From NCBI GenBank assembly GCA_023428135.1, contig JAEYZG010000050.1:20808-84807 (forward strand): a stretch of 64,000 nt of DNA. The letters are read 5' to 3'. The position numbers and the translations under genes were made by a program. Shown piece by piece: positions 25,373-33,575 of the stretch (position 1 is its first letter; the number at the start of each line of letters is the position of its first letter). Origin of the DNA: Bacteroidota bacterium (GTDB lineage: Bacteria; Bacteroidota; Bacteroidia; Cytophagales; Cytophagaceae). The notes under the pieces were generated by a model. The model had not been told where the DNA came from. It was given only the letters and a program-made list of their open reading frames with translations, and made no database searches.

Positions 25373-26374
25373 ATGTATAATAAAGCTACGACAAATAAAA
25401 GAGTTTTAGTTACCGGAGGTGCCGGCTTTTTAGGGTCACACCTATGTGATAGATTTATTGCAGAGGGGTACCATGTAATAGCAATGGACAACCTTATTAC
25501 TGGAAATTTAAGAAATATTGAACACTTGTTTCATTTGCCACAATTTGAATTCTATAATTGTGATGTTTCGAAATTTGTACACGTCCCTGGTAATCTGGAC
25601 TATATTCTTCATTTTGCCTCTCCCGCCAGTCCTATAGATTATCTGAAAATTCCTATTCAGACGCTGAAAGTGGGTTCATTGGGTACACACAACCTTTTAG
25701 GTTTAGCCAGAGCTAAAAAGGCAAGAATCCTTGTAGCTTCAACATCTGAAATTTATGGAGACCCACATGTTCACCCTCAAAATGAGGATTATTGGGGAAA
25801 TGTTAACCCTATTGGTCCTAGAGGTGTTTATGATGAGGCTAAAAGGTTCCAGGAAGCTATCACTATGGCTTATCATACTTTCCATGGTCTTGAAACCAGA
25901 ATAGTGAGAATATTTAATACATATGGGCCTAGAATGCGATTAAATGATGGTAGAGCTCTTCCAGCTTTTGTTGGTCAAGCTATCAGAGGTGAAGATCTTA
26001 CTGTATTCGGTGATGGATCTCAAACCAGATCATTCTGCTATGTCGATGACCTGGTTGAAGGTATTTACAGATTATTACTGAGTGATTATGTATATCCGGT
26101 AAACATTGGTAATCCAGATGAAATAACCATTAAAGAGTTTGCGGAGGAAATAATAAAATTAACGGGAACTTCTCAGAAAATAATCTATAAACCTCTTCCT
26201 ACGGATGATCCTAAGCAAAGGAGGCCAGATATCTCCAAGGCTAAAGAAATACTTGGATGGGAGCCTAAAATTACCAGATCTGAAGGGCTAAAAGTAACTT
26301 ATGATTACTTCAAAAATTTGCCTTCTGAAGAGTTAAAAACAGAACCCAAAGAATTTTCGAATTATTCGAAGTAA
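25373..26374 (+). CDS. UDP-glucuronate decarboxylase (UDP-xylose synthase)
   Basis: A 333-residue extended SDR enzyme with the NAD motif TGGAGFLGSHLCDRF. The segment FASPASPIDYLKIPIQTLK and the later GTHNLLGLARAKKARIL are diagnostic of UDP-xylose synthases among SDRs, as are STSEIYGDP, the Tyr/Lys pair in GVYDEAKR and RIFNTYGPRM. The predicted reaction is decarboxylation of UDP-glucuronate to UDP-xylose, directly after Ugd. The C-terminal 20 residues are hydrophilic and outside the core. A 9-bp intercistronic hairpin follows before the next gene. A GDP-mannose dehydratase or galacturonate epimerase is less likely given the ASPASP motif. Confidence 0.93.
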   Translation: MYNKATTNKRVLVTGGAGFLGSHLCDRFIAEGYHVIAMDNLITGNLRNIEHLFHLPQFEFYNCDVSKFVHVPGNLDYILHFASPASPIDYLKIPIQTLKVGSLGTHNLLGLARAKKARILVASTSEIYGDPHVHPQNEDYWGNVNPIGPRGVYDEAKRFQEAITMAYHTFHGLETRIVRIFNTYGPRMRLNDGRALPAFVGQAIRGEDLTVFGDGSQTRSFCYVDDLVEGIYRLLLSDYVYPVNIGNPDEITIKEFAEEIIKLTGTSQKIIYKPLPTDDPKQRRPDISKAKEILGWEPKITRSEGLKVTYDYFKNLPSEELKTEPKEFSNYSK

Positions 26375-26409
26375 TCTTTTGAAAAAAGTATCATTTATAA
26401 TTAAAAAGT

Positions 26410-26431
26410 CCTGCCAGCTTTTGCTGGCAGG
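26410..26431 (+). repeat. Intercistronic hairpin between the xylose synthase and dehydrogenase genes
   Basis: CCTGCCAGC and GCTGGCAGG form a perfect nine-pair stem with loop TTTT. There is no T run after it, so it is not a typical terminator. It may act as an RNA processing or stability element that adjusts expression along the operon. Confidence 0.6.
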
Positions 26432-26443
26432 CTAATTTAAAGG

Positions 26444-27745
26444 ATGGACTTTAATATACATGATGATATTGCTAATAAGAGAAAGAGTTTATGTGTGGTT
26501 GGGTTAGGATATGTTGGTCTGCCAATCGCGCTGGAATTCGCCAAAAAAGCAAATGTTGTCGGGTTTGATATAAATGAAGGCCGGGTTGGGCTGATGCGTC
26601 AATGTATAGATCCAAGCGGCGAATTAGTTAAAGAAGATTTTTTGGGAAAAAGTATCATTTTTACTCATTCGGTTGAGGATCTTAAAGAGGTGAATTTTTT
26701 TATTGTTGCAGTTCCTACTCCGATAGATACATTCAACCATCCAGATCTTAAACCATTGATAGCCGCTTGTAATACTGTTGGGAAAGTGCTGAAAAAAGGC
26801 GACTATGTTGTGTTTGAATCTACTGTTTATCCTGGTTGTACTGAAGAAGATTGTATCCCTATACTTGAAAGGATTTCTGGCTTAAAATTTAATGAAGATT
26901 TTAAAGTAGGTTATTCCCCGGAAAGGATAAATCCGGGAGACAAAGAACATACCCTTTCAAAAATTATTAAAGTCGTTGCAGGATCTGATGATTATTCAAG
27001 AGATGAAATAGCAAAGGTTTATGCTCTTGTTGTTGAAGCAGGAATTCATAAGGCTTCTTCAATCAAAGTCGCAGAGTCAGCCAAAATTATTGAAAATACT
27101 CAGCGGGATCTCAATATTGCACTCATGAATGAGCTTTCAATTATTTGTGATAAACTTGGAATAAACACCTATGAGGTACTTGAAGCTGCGGGAACTAAAT
27201 GGAATTTTTTAAAATTTACTCCCGGATTGGTTGGGGGGCACTGTATAGGTGTAGACCCGTATTATCTTACTCATAAAGCTAAATCACTAGGGTATAATCC
27301 AAATGTGATTCTGAGTGGTAGGTCAATAAATGATAATATGGGAGCTTATATAGCTAAGAAAACTATTCAACTTCTGATTAAAAAAAATAAAAATATTGGC
27401 CAGAGTAAGGTTCTGATCATGGGGGCTACATTTAAGGAAAATGTAGAGGATATCAGGAACTCAAAAGTCGTGGATGTGATCAGAGAGTTGAGGTCTTTTT
27501 CTCTGACTGTAGATATTATAGATCCGCATGCATCTTCTGAGGATTTTGAGCATGAGTACGGAATCTGCATAAATCAAAAAACGGTAGGGCCATATGATGC
27601 CATTATTATGGCTGTGCCACACAAAGAATATACATCTCTCGATCTTTCCTATTTTAGTAAATTGATGGATCAGAATTCAGTTTTTATTGATTTAAAAGGG
27701 ATGTATCGTAATCAATTTAAAAATTTGACATATTGGAGCTTATAA
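26444..27745 (+). CDS. Nucleotide sugar dehydrogenase (TviB/WbpA type)
   Basis: A 433-residue UDP-sugar 6-dehydrogenase. Motifs: GLGYVGLPIALEFAKK (NAD), VPTPIDTFNHPDLKPL, YPGCTEEDCIPIL, GYSPERINPGDKEH and the catalytic Cys in GLVGGHCIGVDPYYL near residue 260. The sequence SPERINPGD and GHCIGVDPYYL place it with the UDP-N-acetyl-hexosamine dehydrogenases (WbpA/WecC/TviB), not with Ugd, so the likely product is UDP-GlcNAcA or UDP-GalNAcA. The Pro/Asp-Pro-Tyr context is the reliable part; the exact sugar is inferred. The WbpP-like epimerase two genes downstream supports a TviB-TviC style route to UDP-GalNAcA. Confidence 0.92.
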   Translation: MDFNIHDDIANKRKSLCVVGLGYVGLPIALEFAKKANVVGFDINEGRVGLMRQCIDPSGELVKEDFLGKSIIFTHSVEDLKEVNFFIVAVPTPIDTFNHPDLKPLIAACNTVGKVLKKGDYVVFESTVYPGCTEEDCIPILERISGLKFNEDFKVGYSPERINPGDKEHTLSKIIKVVAGSDDYSRDEIAKVYALVVEAGIHKASSIKVAESAKIIENTQRDLNIALMNELSIICDKLGINTYEVLEAAGTKWNFLKFTPGLVGGHCIGVDPYYLTHKAKSLGYNPNVILSGRSINDNMGAYIAKKTIQLLIKKNKNIGQSKVLIMGATFKENVEDIRNSKVVDVIRELRSFSLTVDIIDPHASSEDFEHEYGICINQKTVGPYDAIIMAVPHKEYTSLDLSYFSKLMDQNSVFIDLKGMYRNQFKNLTYWSL

Positions 27746-27754
27746 AGAACATCT

Positions 27755-28822
27755 ATGAAAACCTTTAGTAAAAAGATATTGATAACAGGAGGAGCCGGAT
27801 TTATTGGATCTCATGTTGTAAGGCTATTTGTAAATAAATATCCTGATTATATGATTTATAATCTTGATAAGCTTACTTATGCCGGAAACCTTGCAAACCT
27901 TACAGATGTTGAAAAGGCTCCAAACTATAAGTTTGTGAAAGGTGATATCGTAGATACTGGATTTGTATCAGCCCTTTTTAATGAATATAAGTTTGATGGA
28001 GTAATACATCTGGCAGCAGAAAGTCATGTGGACAGATCCATCGAAAATCCAATGGAATTTATTTTTACCAATATTGTCGGAACAGTTAATCTTTTAAATG
28101 CCGCAAAAAGCATATGGAAAGAGAACTATGATGGTAAGTTGTTTTATCATGTTTCCACAGATGAGGTATACGGTTCTCTTCACAATGGAGGATTCTTTAC
28201 AGAGACAACATCATATGATCCTCAATCTCCATATTCGGCGTCAAAAGCAGGCTCTGATCATTTCGTAAGAGCTTATCATAATACATACAAAATTCCTGTT
28301 TTGGTAAGCAATTGCAGCAATAATTATGGCCAAAATCAATTTCCTGAAAAACTTTTGCCATTGATGATTAATAATATTATCAACAAAAAGCCATTACCCG
28401 TTTATGGTAAGGGAGAGAATATCAGGGACTGGCTTTTTGTTGTAGATCATGCCAGAGCTATTGATGTTATCTTTCACAAGGGAAAGATCGGTGAAACGTA
28501 TAATATAGGCGGTAATAATGAATGGAAGAATATTGACATTGTTAAGCTTGTATGCAAAGTAATGGATCAAAAGCTGGGAAGACCTGCTGGCGAATCAGAA
28601 TCACTCATCACTTACGTTAAAGACAGAGCCGGTCATGATCTGAGATATGCTATCGATGCTACTAAAATAAAGCAAGAGCTTGGATGGGAGCCTTCGCTTC
28701 AGTTTGAAGAAGGGCTTAATATTACAGTTGACTGGTACCTGAATAATCAGGAATGGCTTGAAGATGTTACTTCCGGAGCATATCAGAATTACTATCAACT
28801 ACAATATAGCTCAAAATTCTAA
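27755..28822 (+). CDS. rfbB: dTDP-glucose 4,6-dehydratase
   Basis: RfbB converts dTDP-glucose to dTDP-4-keto-6-deoxyglucose. The 355-residue SDR has the NAD motif ITGGAGFIGSHVVRLF, NLDKLTYAGNLANL, AAESHVDRSIENP, the catalytic STDEVYGSL with Thr-Asp-Glu, and the Tyr/Lys pair in YSASKAGSDHFVRAY, followed by SNNYGQNQFPEKLLPLMI and GENIRDWLFVVDHA. All are canonical. It precedes the epimerase by two bases and shares the operon with rfbA, which makes its substrate. rfbC and rfbD are not present in this window. Confidence 0.97.
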   Translation: MKTFSKKILITGGAGFIGSHVVRLFVNKYPDYMIYNLDKLTYAGNLANLTDVEKAPNYKFVKGDIVDTGFVSALFNEYKFDGVIHLAAESHVDRSIENPMEFIFTNIVGTVNLLNAAKSIWKENYDGKLFYHVSTDEVYGSLHNGGFFTETTSYDPQSPYSASKAGSDHFVRAYHNTYKIPVLVSNCSNNYGQNQFPEKLLPLMINNIINKKPLPVYGKGENIRDWLFVVDHARAIDVIFHKGKIGETYNIGGNNEWKNIDIVKLVCKVMDQKLGRPAGESESLITYVKDRAGHDLRYAIDATKIKQELGWEPSLQFEEGLNITVDWYLNNQEWLEDVTSGAYQNYYQLQYSSKF

Positions 28823-28824
28823 GG

Positions 28825-29829
28825 ATGTTTCAAACTCCCTTTCATAAAGAAAATTTAAGCAAATACAGTTTCCTCATAACAGGGGGGGCTGGATTTATAG
28901 GGTCTAATCTGGTAGAGTATTTACTTAAATATAATGCAGGAAAAGTAAAAGTTTTAGATAACTTATCTACCGGATTTTACCACAATATTGCTGCATTTGA
29001 AGAGCATCCTTCATTTGAGTTTATTGAAGGGGATATTAGAAATTCTGAAATTTGCCAAAAGGCGTGTGAGGGGGTTGATATAGTTTTCCATCAGGCTGCT
29101 TTAGGATCGGTCCCGAGAAGTATAAATGATCCGATAACTTCTAACGATGTTAACGTGAACGGATTTTTAAATATGCTTGTTGCAGTCAAGGACCAATCTG
29201 TTAAAAGGATGGTATTTGCTTCCTCTTCATCTGTATATGGAGATAATCAGGAGCTTCCAAAGCTGGAAGATAAAGTGGGGAATGCATTGTCTCCTTATTC
29301 GGTTACCAAGAAAATCAATGAAATGTATGCCGATGTTTTTTCTAAAATTTATGGAATAAACTTGATTGGCCTGAGATATTTTAATGTATTTGGTCCTCGG
29401 CAAAATGTTCAAGGTGCTTATGCCGCTGTAATACCTAGATTTATAGAAGCATTTCTAACAGGTGGCAAAGTTATATTTCATGGAGATGGTAGTCAAAGCA
29501 GGGATTTTACTTTTGTAGAAAATGCAGTACAGGCAAATGTCAAAGCTGCATTTACAGATAATCCAAAGGCACTAAATACTATTTATAATGCAGCTTTTGG
29601 AGAAACGATATCTTTGGTTGGTGTTTTTAAAAAGTTACAGGAAATTTCTGGTAACAACGAAATCCAACCCGAGATTCACCCGAAACGTGTAGGGGATATT
29701 CAGGATAGTCTGGCAAATATTAGCAAAGCAAAAACATTGCTTGGTTATGAACCTGCAATAAAAGTTTCTCAAGGACTGGAAATAACATACAACTGGTATA
29801 AGTTTAATCTTGAATCAATAAAAAAATAA
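28825..29829 (+). CDS. UDP-N-acetylhexosamine 4-epimerase (WbpP/TviC type)
   Basis: A 334-residue SDR with TGGAGFIGSNLVEYLL, DNLSTGFYHNI, the distinctive HQAALGSVPRSINDPI, SSSSVYGDN and the Tyr/Lys pair in SPYSVTKKINEMYA. LGSVPRS is the hallmark of the WbpP/TviC group, which prefers UDP-GlcNAc/UDP-GalNAc over UDP-Glc. With the TviB-like dehydrogenase two genes upstream it can supply UDP-GalNAc or UDP-GalNAcA. It follows rfbB by two bases and precedes rfbA by three. Epimerisation of the 6-carboxylated sugar instead of the neutral one is also possible, since both orders exist in nature. Confidence 0.92.
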   Translation: MFQTPFHKENLSKYSFLITGGAGFIGSNLVEYLLKYNAGKVKVLDNLSTGFYHNIAAFEEHPSFEFIEGDIRNSEICQKACEGVDIVFHQAALGSVPRSINDPITSNDVNVNGFLNMLVAVKDQSVKRMVFASSSSVYGDNQELPKLEDKVGNALSPYSVTKKINEMYADVFSKIYGINLIGLRYFNVFGPRQNVQGAYAAVIPRFIEAFLTGGKVIFHGDGSQSRDFTFVENAVQANVKAAFTDNPKALNTIYNAAFGETISLVGVFKKLQEISGNNEIQPEIHPKRVGDIQDSLANISKAKTLLGYEPAIKVSQGLEITYNWYKFNLESIKK

Positions 29830-29832
29830 AAA

Positions 29833-30702
29833 ATGAAAGGTATAATTCTTGCCGGAGGGTCTGGTACACGATTACATCCATTGACGCTTGCTGTGAGTAA
29901 GCAGCTTATGCCGGTTTATGATAAACCAATGATATATTATCCTCTATCAATCCTAATGTTGGCAGGAATCAAGGATATTCTTATCATTTCAACACCTCAT
30001 GATATGCCTAACTTCAAGAAACTTTTGGGTGATGGTAAAAGTCTGGGTTGTTCTTTTAGTTATGCAGTTCAGGATACACCTAATGGCCTTGCTCAGGCTT
30101 TTGTAATTGGAGAATCTTTTATCGGGAAAGATAAGGTAGCACTAATTTTAGGAGATAATATTTTTTATGGGTCAGGTTTGAGTAATTTATTGTTTAAAAA
30201 TAATGACCCTGATGGAGGAGTTGTATTTGCCTATCATGTCCAGGATCCTGAGCGATATGGTGTCGTTGAATTTGACAAAGACAACAAAGTTCTATCTATA
30301 GAAGAGAAGCCCTCACAGCCTAAATCTAATTTTGCAGTACCTGGATTATATTTTTATGACAATCAGGTGGTAGAAATAGCAAAATGCCTCGAGCCTAGTC
30401 CAAGGGGAGAATACGAGATAACCGATGTTAATAAAGCATACCTTGAGATGGGAAAGTTAAAAGTAGGTATTCTTGACAGAGGAACAGCGTGGCTTGATAC
30501 AGGAACATTTCCGTCATTAATGGCGGCAGGAAATTTTGTTCAGGTAATAGAAGAGAGACAGGGTTTGAAAATTGGCTGTATTGAAGAAGTAGCCTACAGA
30601 ATGAATTTTATAAATGATGAAGGTTTAGAAAAACTTGCGAAACCTTTGCTGAAGAGCGGTTATGGGATTTATCTTCTAGATCTTTTAAAAAATAAAGCCT
30701 GA
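29833..30702 (+). CDS. rfbA: Glucose-1-phosphate thymidylyltransferase
   Basis: RfbA joins dTTP and glucose-1-phosphate to dTDP-glucose, the first step of the deoxysugar branch. The 289-residue protein carries GIILAGGSGTRLHPLT, KQLMPVYDKPMIYYPLS, GDGKSLGCSFSYAVQ, LILGDNIFYG, the sugar-binding EEKPSQPKSNFAVPGLYFY and RGTAWLDTGTFPSLM. All are canonical. Gene order in the operon is reversed against the pathway (rfbB before rfbA). The 3' end overlaps the convergent chrA by 18 bases, so the two transcripts are antisense at their ends. Confidence 0.97.
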   Translation: MKGIILAGGSGTRLHPLTLAVSKQLMPVYDKPMIYYPLSILMLAGIKDILIISTPHDMPNFKKLLGDGKSLGCSFSYAVQDTPNGLAQAFVIGESFIGKDKVALILGDNIFYGSGLSNLLFKNNDPDGGVVFAYHVQDPERYGVVEFDKDNKVLSIEEKPSQPKSNFAVPGLYFYDNQVVEIAKCLEPSPRGEYEITDVNKAYLEMGKLKVGILDRGTAWLDTGTFPSLMAAGNFVQVIEERQGLKIGCIEEVAYRMNFINDEGLEKLAKPLLKSGYGIYLLDLLKNKA

Positions 30703-31911
30703 TAATAGTCCACAGATTATAATAATGGGAGGAGGAACTTTAGTGAACTGAAGTAAGCAGAACGTTCCTCCCATTATAAAGTAACTTACAATGTTTCCTT
30801 GCAATGGCTGGAACAGAATTATAGCAGTTGCAGTAACTATACCGGCACTGACAGCATTTATCCCTTCTAGAGAAGCTCTTACTGCTCTATATTTCTTTAG
30901 CCTGTCCCAAAAACGTATTATAAAGAAAATCATAATGGTGCCTGGCAGAAAAATACCCGCAGCAGCTACTACAGCTCCTAATAGCTCCCCACCAAGGCCG
31001 AACTCCCGCATAGATAATGCTCCAACAAATGAACTGAATGCAAACAAAGGTCCAGGCAAGATTTGAAGCAGAGCAAAGCCGGAAAGAAATTCTTCATGTG
31101 TCAGATATTGTTTCTGGTCAAAAACAACAAATTCCTTATAGAGCATAGCACTTAATGCCTGACCTCCACCAAAAATAAGACTACCGTTTCTGAAGAAGTT
31201 TTCAAAAAGCCTGATTGGCAGTGCATTTGTCATTTTGCCAAGCAATGCTGCTCCGATAAATATTCCAGCAAAAAGAAAAAAGTTAGACCATTCTATTTTT
31301 TTCAGACTAGCGCTTTCTTCTATGGGCTGTTTTTTAAAACGAAAAGACGTAGTAAAGCCCCCCAAAATTAGGCAAATAGGAAATATTGCAGGTGTTTGAA
31401 TAAAATAGCAAACCACCGCAGATATAATAAAGAGAACTATACTTGTCTTGGTTTTGACAGTTCCGCTACTGATTTTATAAGCTGCACATGCTACAAAACC
31501 AACAGCCATAGGTTGAATAAATCTTGTAAAGTATAATGGAATGCTTTCGTTTTGTAAATAAGAAATTGCAATCGCTGCAATTGTCATAATTGACACTGTC
31601 GGCAAGATCCAGCAAAGTAAGGTAAGAAAGGCAAGTCTAGGACCTCCAATTTTAAATCCAACAGCAGTAAGCGTTTGTGTGGAGGCTGGTCCCGGTAATA
31701 TCTGACAAAATGAATTTAATTCTATTAATTCTGCTTCCGAAATGTAACCTCTTTTTTTAACTAAGATATTAAAAAATAAGGCCAGATGAGCCTGAGGTCC
31801 TCCAAAAGCTGATACTGAAAGGAGAAAAACATCTTTTAAAAAAATAAGATGCCTTACTTTTTTAATTGAGATAGCACTTTCGGTTTTATGTAATGGAACC
31901 TCAGGAAGCAA
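30685..31911 (-). CDS. chrA: Chromate transporter (CHR family, two-domain)
   Basis: A 408-residue membrane protein with about ten hydrophobic segments and two homologous halves. Each half has the family's paired motifs: FGGPQAHL with LPGPASTQ in the N-terminal half, and FGGGQALSAMLYKEFV with LPGPLFAFSSFVGA in the C-terminal half. This is the full-length CHR arrangement; family members export chromate by proton antiport, though physiological substrates in non-resistant bacteria are unclear. The only in-frame start before the first membrane segment is TTG at 31911, since no ATG or GTG is available. It has no chr regulator beside it and is flanked by unrelated genes. Confidence 0.93.
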   Translation of the reverse strand: MLPEVPLHKTESAISIKKVRHLIFLKDVFLLSVSAFGGPQAHLALFFNILVKKRGYISEAELIELNSFCQILPGPASTQTLTAVGFKIGGPRLAFLTLLCWILPTVSIMTIAAIAISYLQNESIPLYFTRFIQPMAVGFVACAAYKISSGTVKTKTSIVLFIISAVVCYFIQTPAIFPICLILGGFTTSFRFKKQPIEESASLKKIEWSNFFLFAGIFIGAALLGKMTNALPIRLFENFFRNGSLIFGGGQALSAMLYKEFVVFDQKQYLTHEEFLSGFALLQILPGPLFAFSSFVGALSMREFGLGGELLGAVVAAAGIFLPGTIMIFFIIRFWDRLKKYRAVRASLEGINAVSAGIVTATAIILFQPLQGNIVSYFIMGGTFCLLQFTKVPPPIIIICGLLSGFIF

Positions 31912-31999
31912 TGGCGTCGAAGGGATTTTTTAACTTTTAAACTTAAATATAGTTAATTCAGAGAAATTTTAATCTCATAAACAATCAAACTACTCTTAT

Positions 32000-32860
32000 A
32001 TGATAAAGTTTAATTTTAATTTGGCAGTGTTGCTCTGCCTATTTTTAATCTCATGCGATTCCCAAAATGAAAAATCGAAGGAAGATGAAAATGTAGATAC
32101 AATTGCTGCAGATAGCACTTCGGCTGATAAAGAAAAAGTTGCAGAAGATACGGTTGGTCTATTGAAAAGCGGAGAAATTACTTTAAGACCGTTAGTTCAA
32201 TCTCCGGATTTTCCTGATGCTATTCTGGAATTGAACAAACCAGAAGAAAATGGGAAATTAAAACCTGGAAAGGTGGAATTTAATTATGAGATAAAAAATT
32301 ATGAGCTAAAAGGTCAGACCTCTGGTTTTTGTCATGACAAATGTGCCAATTCCAAAGATGGTCAACATATTCACCTGATATTAAATAATGAGCCTTATTT
32401 AGCTAAATATGAGCCAAAGTTTGAAGAGGAGTTAAAAGAAGGTCATTATGTTGCATTATCCTTTCTTTCACGTTCTTATCATGAAAGTTTAAAACAACGA
32501 CAGGCATATGATTTACGCCAGTTTGTAGTAGGTAAAGCAGCCAATAAAAACATAGATTTGACTCAGCCTATGTTATTCTATAGCAGACCTAAGGGCGAGT
32601 ATATAGGCAATGATACAAAAAATATTCTGTTAGATTTTTACTTGGTAAATACAGATCTAGCCGAAAATGGAAACAAAGTGAGGGCTACGATTAACGGAAA
32701 TGAATTCATCATAAATCAGTGGAAGCCCTATTTAATTGAAGGCTTGCCAATGGGTGAGACGAAAATTAAGCTTGAATTATTGGATAAAGAAAACAAACCG
32801 GTGAAAGCACCATTTAATCCTGTAGAAAGGATGATTACTTTAAAGCAAGCTGCGAGTTGA
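32000..32860 (+). CDS. Lipoprotein of unknown function with Cys/His cluster
   Basis: A 286-residue predicted lipoprotein: hydrophobic signal followed by the lipobox LISC with Cys19, then a 35-residue Glu/Asp/Ser/Lys-rich spacer and a beta-rich domain. In that domain lies GFCHDKCANSKDGQHIHLIL (about residues 109-128), a dense set of two Cys and three His that could bind metal, and QHIHLILNNEPY resembles the metal-site stretch in DUF4399-like proteins. Relatives in Bacteroidota are sometimes called phosphopeptide-binding; I cannot confirm that. It stands alone between the divergent chrA and the convergent recO, with its own terminator. The function is not known. Confidence 0.75.
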   Translation: MIKFNFNLAVLLCLFLISCDSQNEKSKEDENVDTIAADSTSADKEKVAEDTVGLLKSGEITLRPLVQSPDFPDAILELNKPEENGKLKPGKVEFNYEIKNYELKGQTSGFCHDKCANSKDGQHIHLILNNEPYLAKYEPKFEEELKEGHYVALSFLSRSYHESLKQRQAYDLRQFVVGKAANKNIDLTQPMLFYSRPKGEYIGNDTKNILLDFYLVNTDLAENGNKVRATINGNEFIINQWKPYLIEGLPMGETKIKLELLDKENKPVKAPFNPVERMITLKQAAS

Positions 32861-32878
32861 AAGGTATTGATATAAGGG

Positions 32879-32906
32879 AGGCGCTCAAAAAGCGCCTTTT
32901 TATTTA
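32879..32906 (+). terminator. Terminator after the Cys/His lipoprotein
   Basis: AGGCGCT and AGCGCCT pair around CAAAA, followed by TTTTTATTT. It overlaps the recO stop codon on the other strand. Confidence 0.88.
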
Positions 32907-33575
32907 GTGTAGGACTTCTCTTAAAATCTTAACTGATTTTAATTCACCAAAATTTTCAATGTGTTTATTGAAAAACTGAAGAAGGATTTCAAGTAGCCTT
33001 TGACGGACTGAATTAGATATTTTTACAGGCTCAAAAAAATCTGATCCTATAAATTGATTTATTTTAGCTTCCTCTTCTTTCGTGAGGATTATGGCTGTTG
33101 AAGTAATTATATCTTTGGCAGATGAAGGGAAAATACCATGAAAGGAGGAAAGCTGAAATAGAAAATGGATATGAAAATTTTCATAATCTGATTCTAAAGA
33201 ATCAAGGATGATAAGGCTTTTATGAAGGAAGAAAAATAAATCTTTATTAGCCTCCTCTTCCTTTAATGTTTTAATTAAAACTTCTGCAATCATTAATGCG
33301 ATTGTGGTCTTCTTCAGGTGATATGGAAGACTTTTATACGGCTGACTGCAGTGTATTTCTGAAATTCTGTTCAGATTGACATTATGTTTCTTGTAAACAA
33401 TTAAATCAAGAATAGTGAGGGGCTGGAAAAGTGCAATTTTACTTTTGTTTTTGCTTCTAACCCCATTTACTATATAGCTTTGAATGCCGAGCTCACTAGT
33501 ATAGATTTTGGCTATAACAGAACTTTCTTTATACTTAATGAAGTTTAAGACTATTGCTTCTGTTTTTACAAGCAT
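32904..33575 (-). CDS. recO: DNA repair protein RecO
   Basis: RecO works with RecR to load RecA at single-stranded gaps. The 223-residue protein starts with the OB-fold segment MLVKTEAIVLNFIKYKESSVIAKIYTSE and YIVNGVRSKNKSKIALFQPL, then an all-helical domain. The four-Cys zinc knuckle of many RecO proteins is absent, which is usual for Bacteroidota members. The ATG overlaps the stop of porZ by one base, so recO is translated from the porZ message. Confidence 0.92.
   Translation of the reverse strand: MLVKTEAIVLNFIKYKESSVIAKIYTSELGIQSYIVNGVRSKNKSKIALFQPLTILDLIVYKKHNVNLNRISEIHCSQPYKSLPYHLKKTTIALMIAEVLIKTLKEEEANKDLFFFLHKSLIILDSLESDYENFHIHFLFQLSSFHGIFPSSAKDIITSTAIILTKEEEAKINQFIGSDFFEPVKISNSVRQRLLEILLQFFNKHIENFGELKSVKILREVLH

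Noticed and set aside
30685..31911. chrA as a recent horizontal acquisition
   Set aside because: No mobile element, regulator or compositional break is apparent by eye; left open but not claimed.
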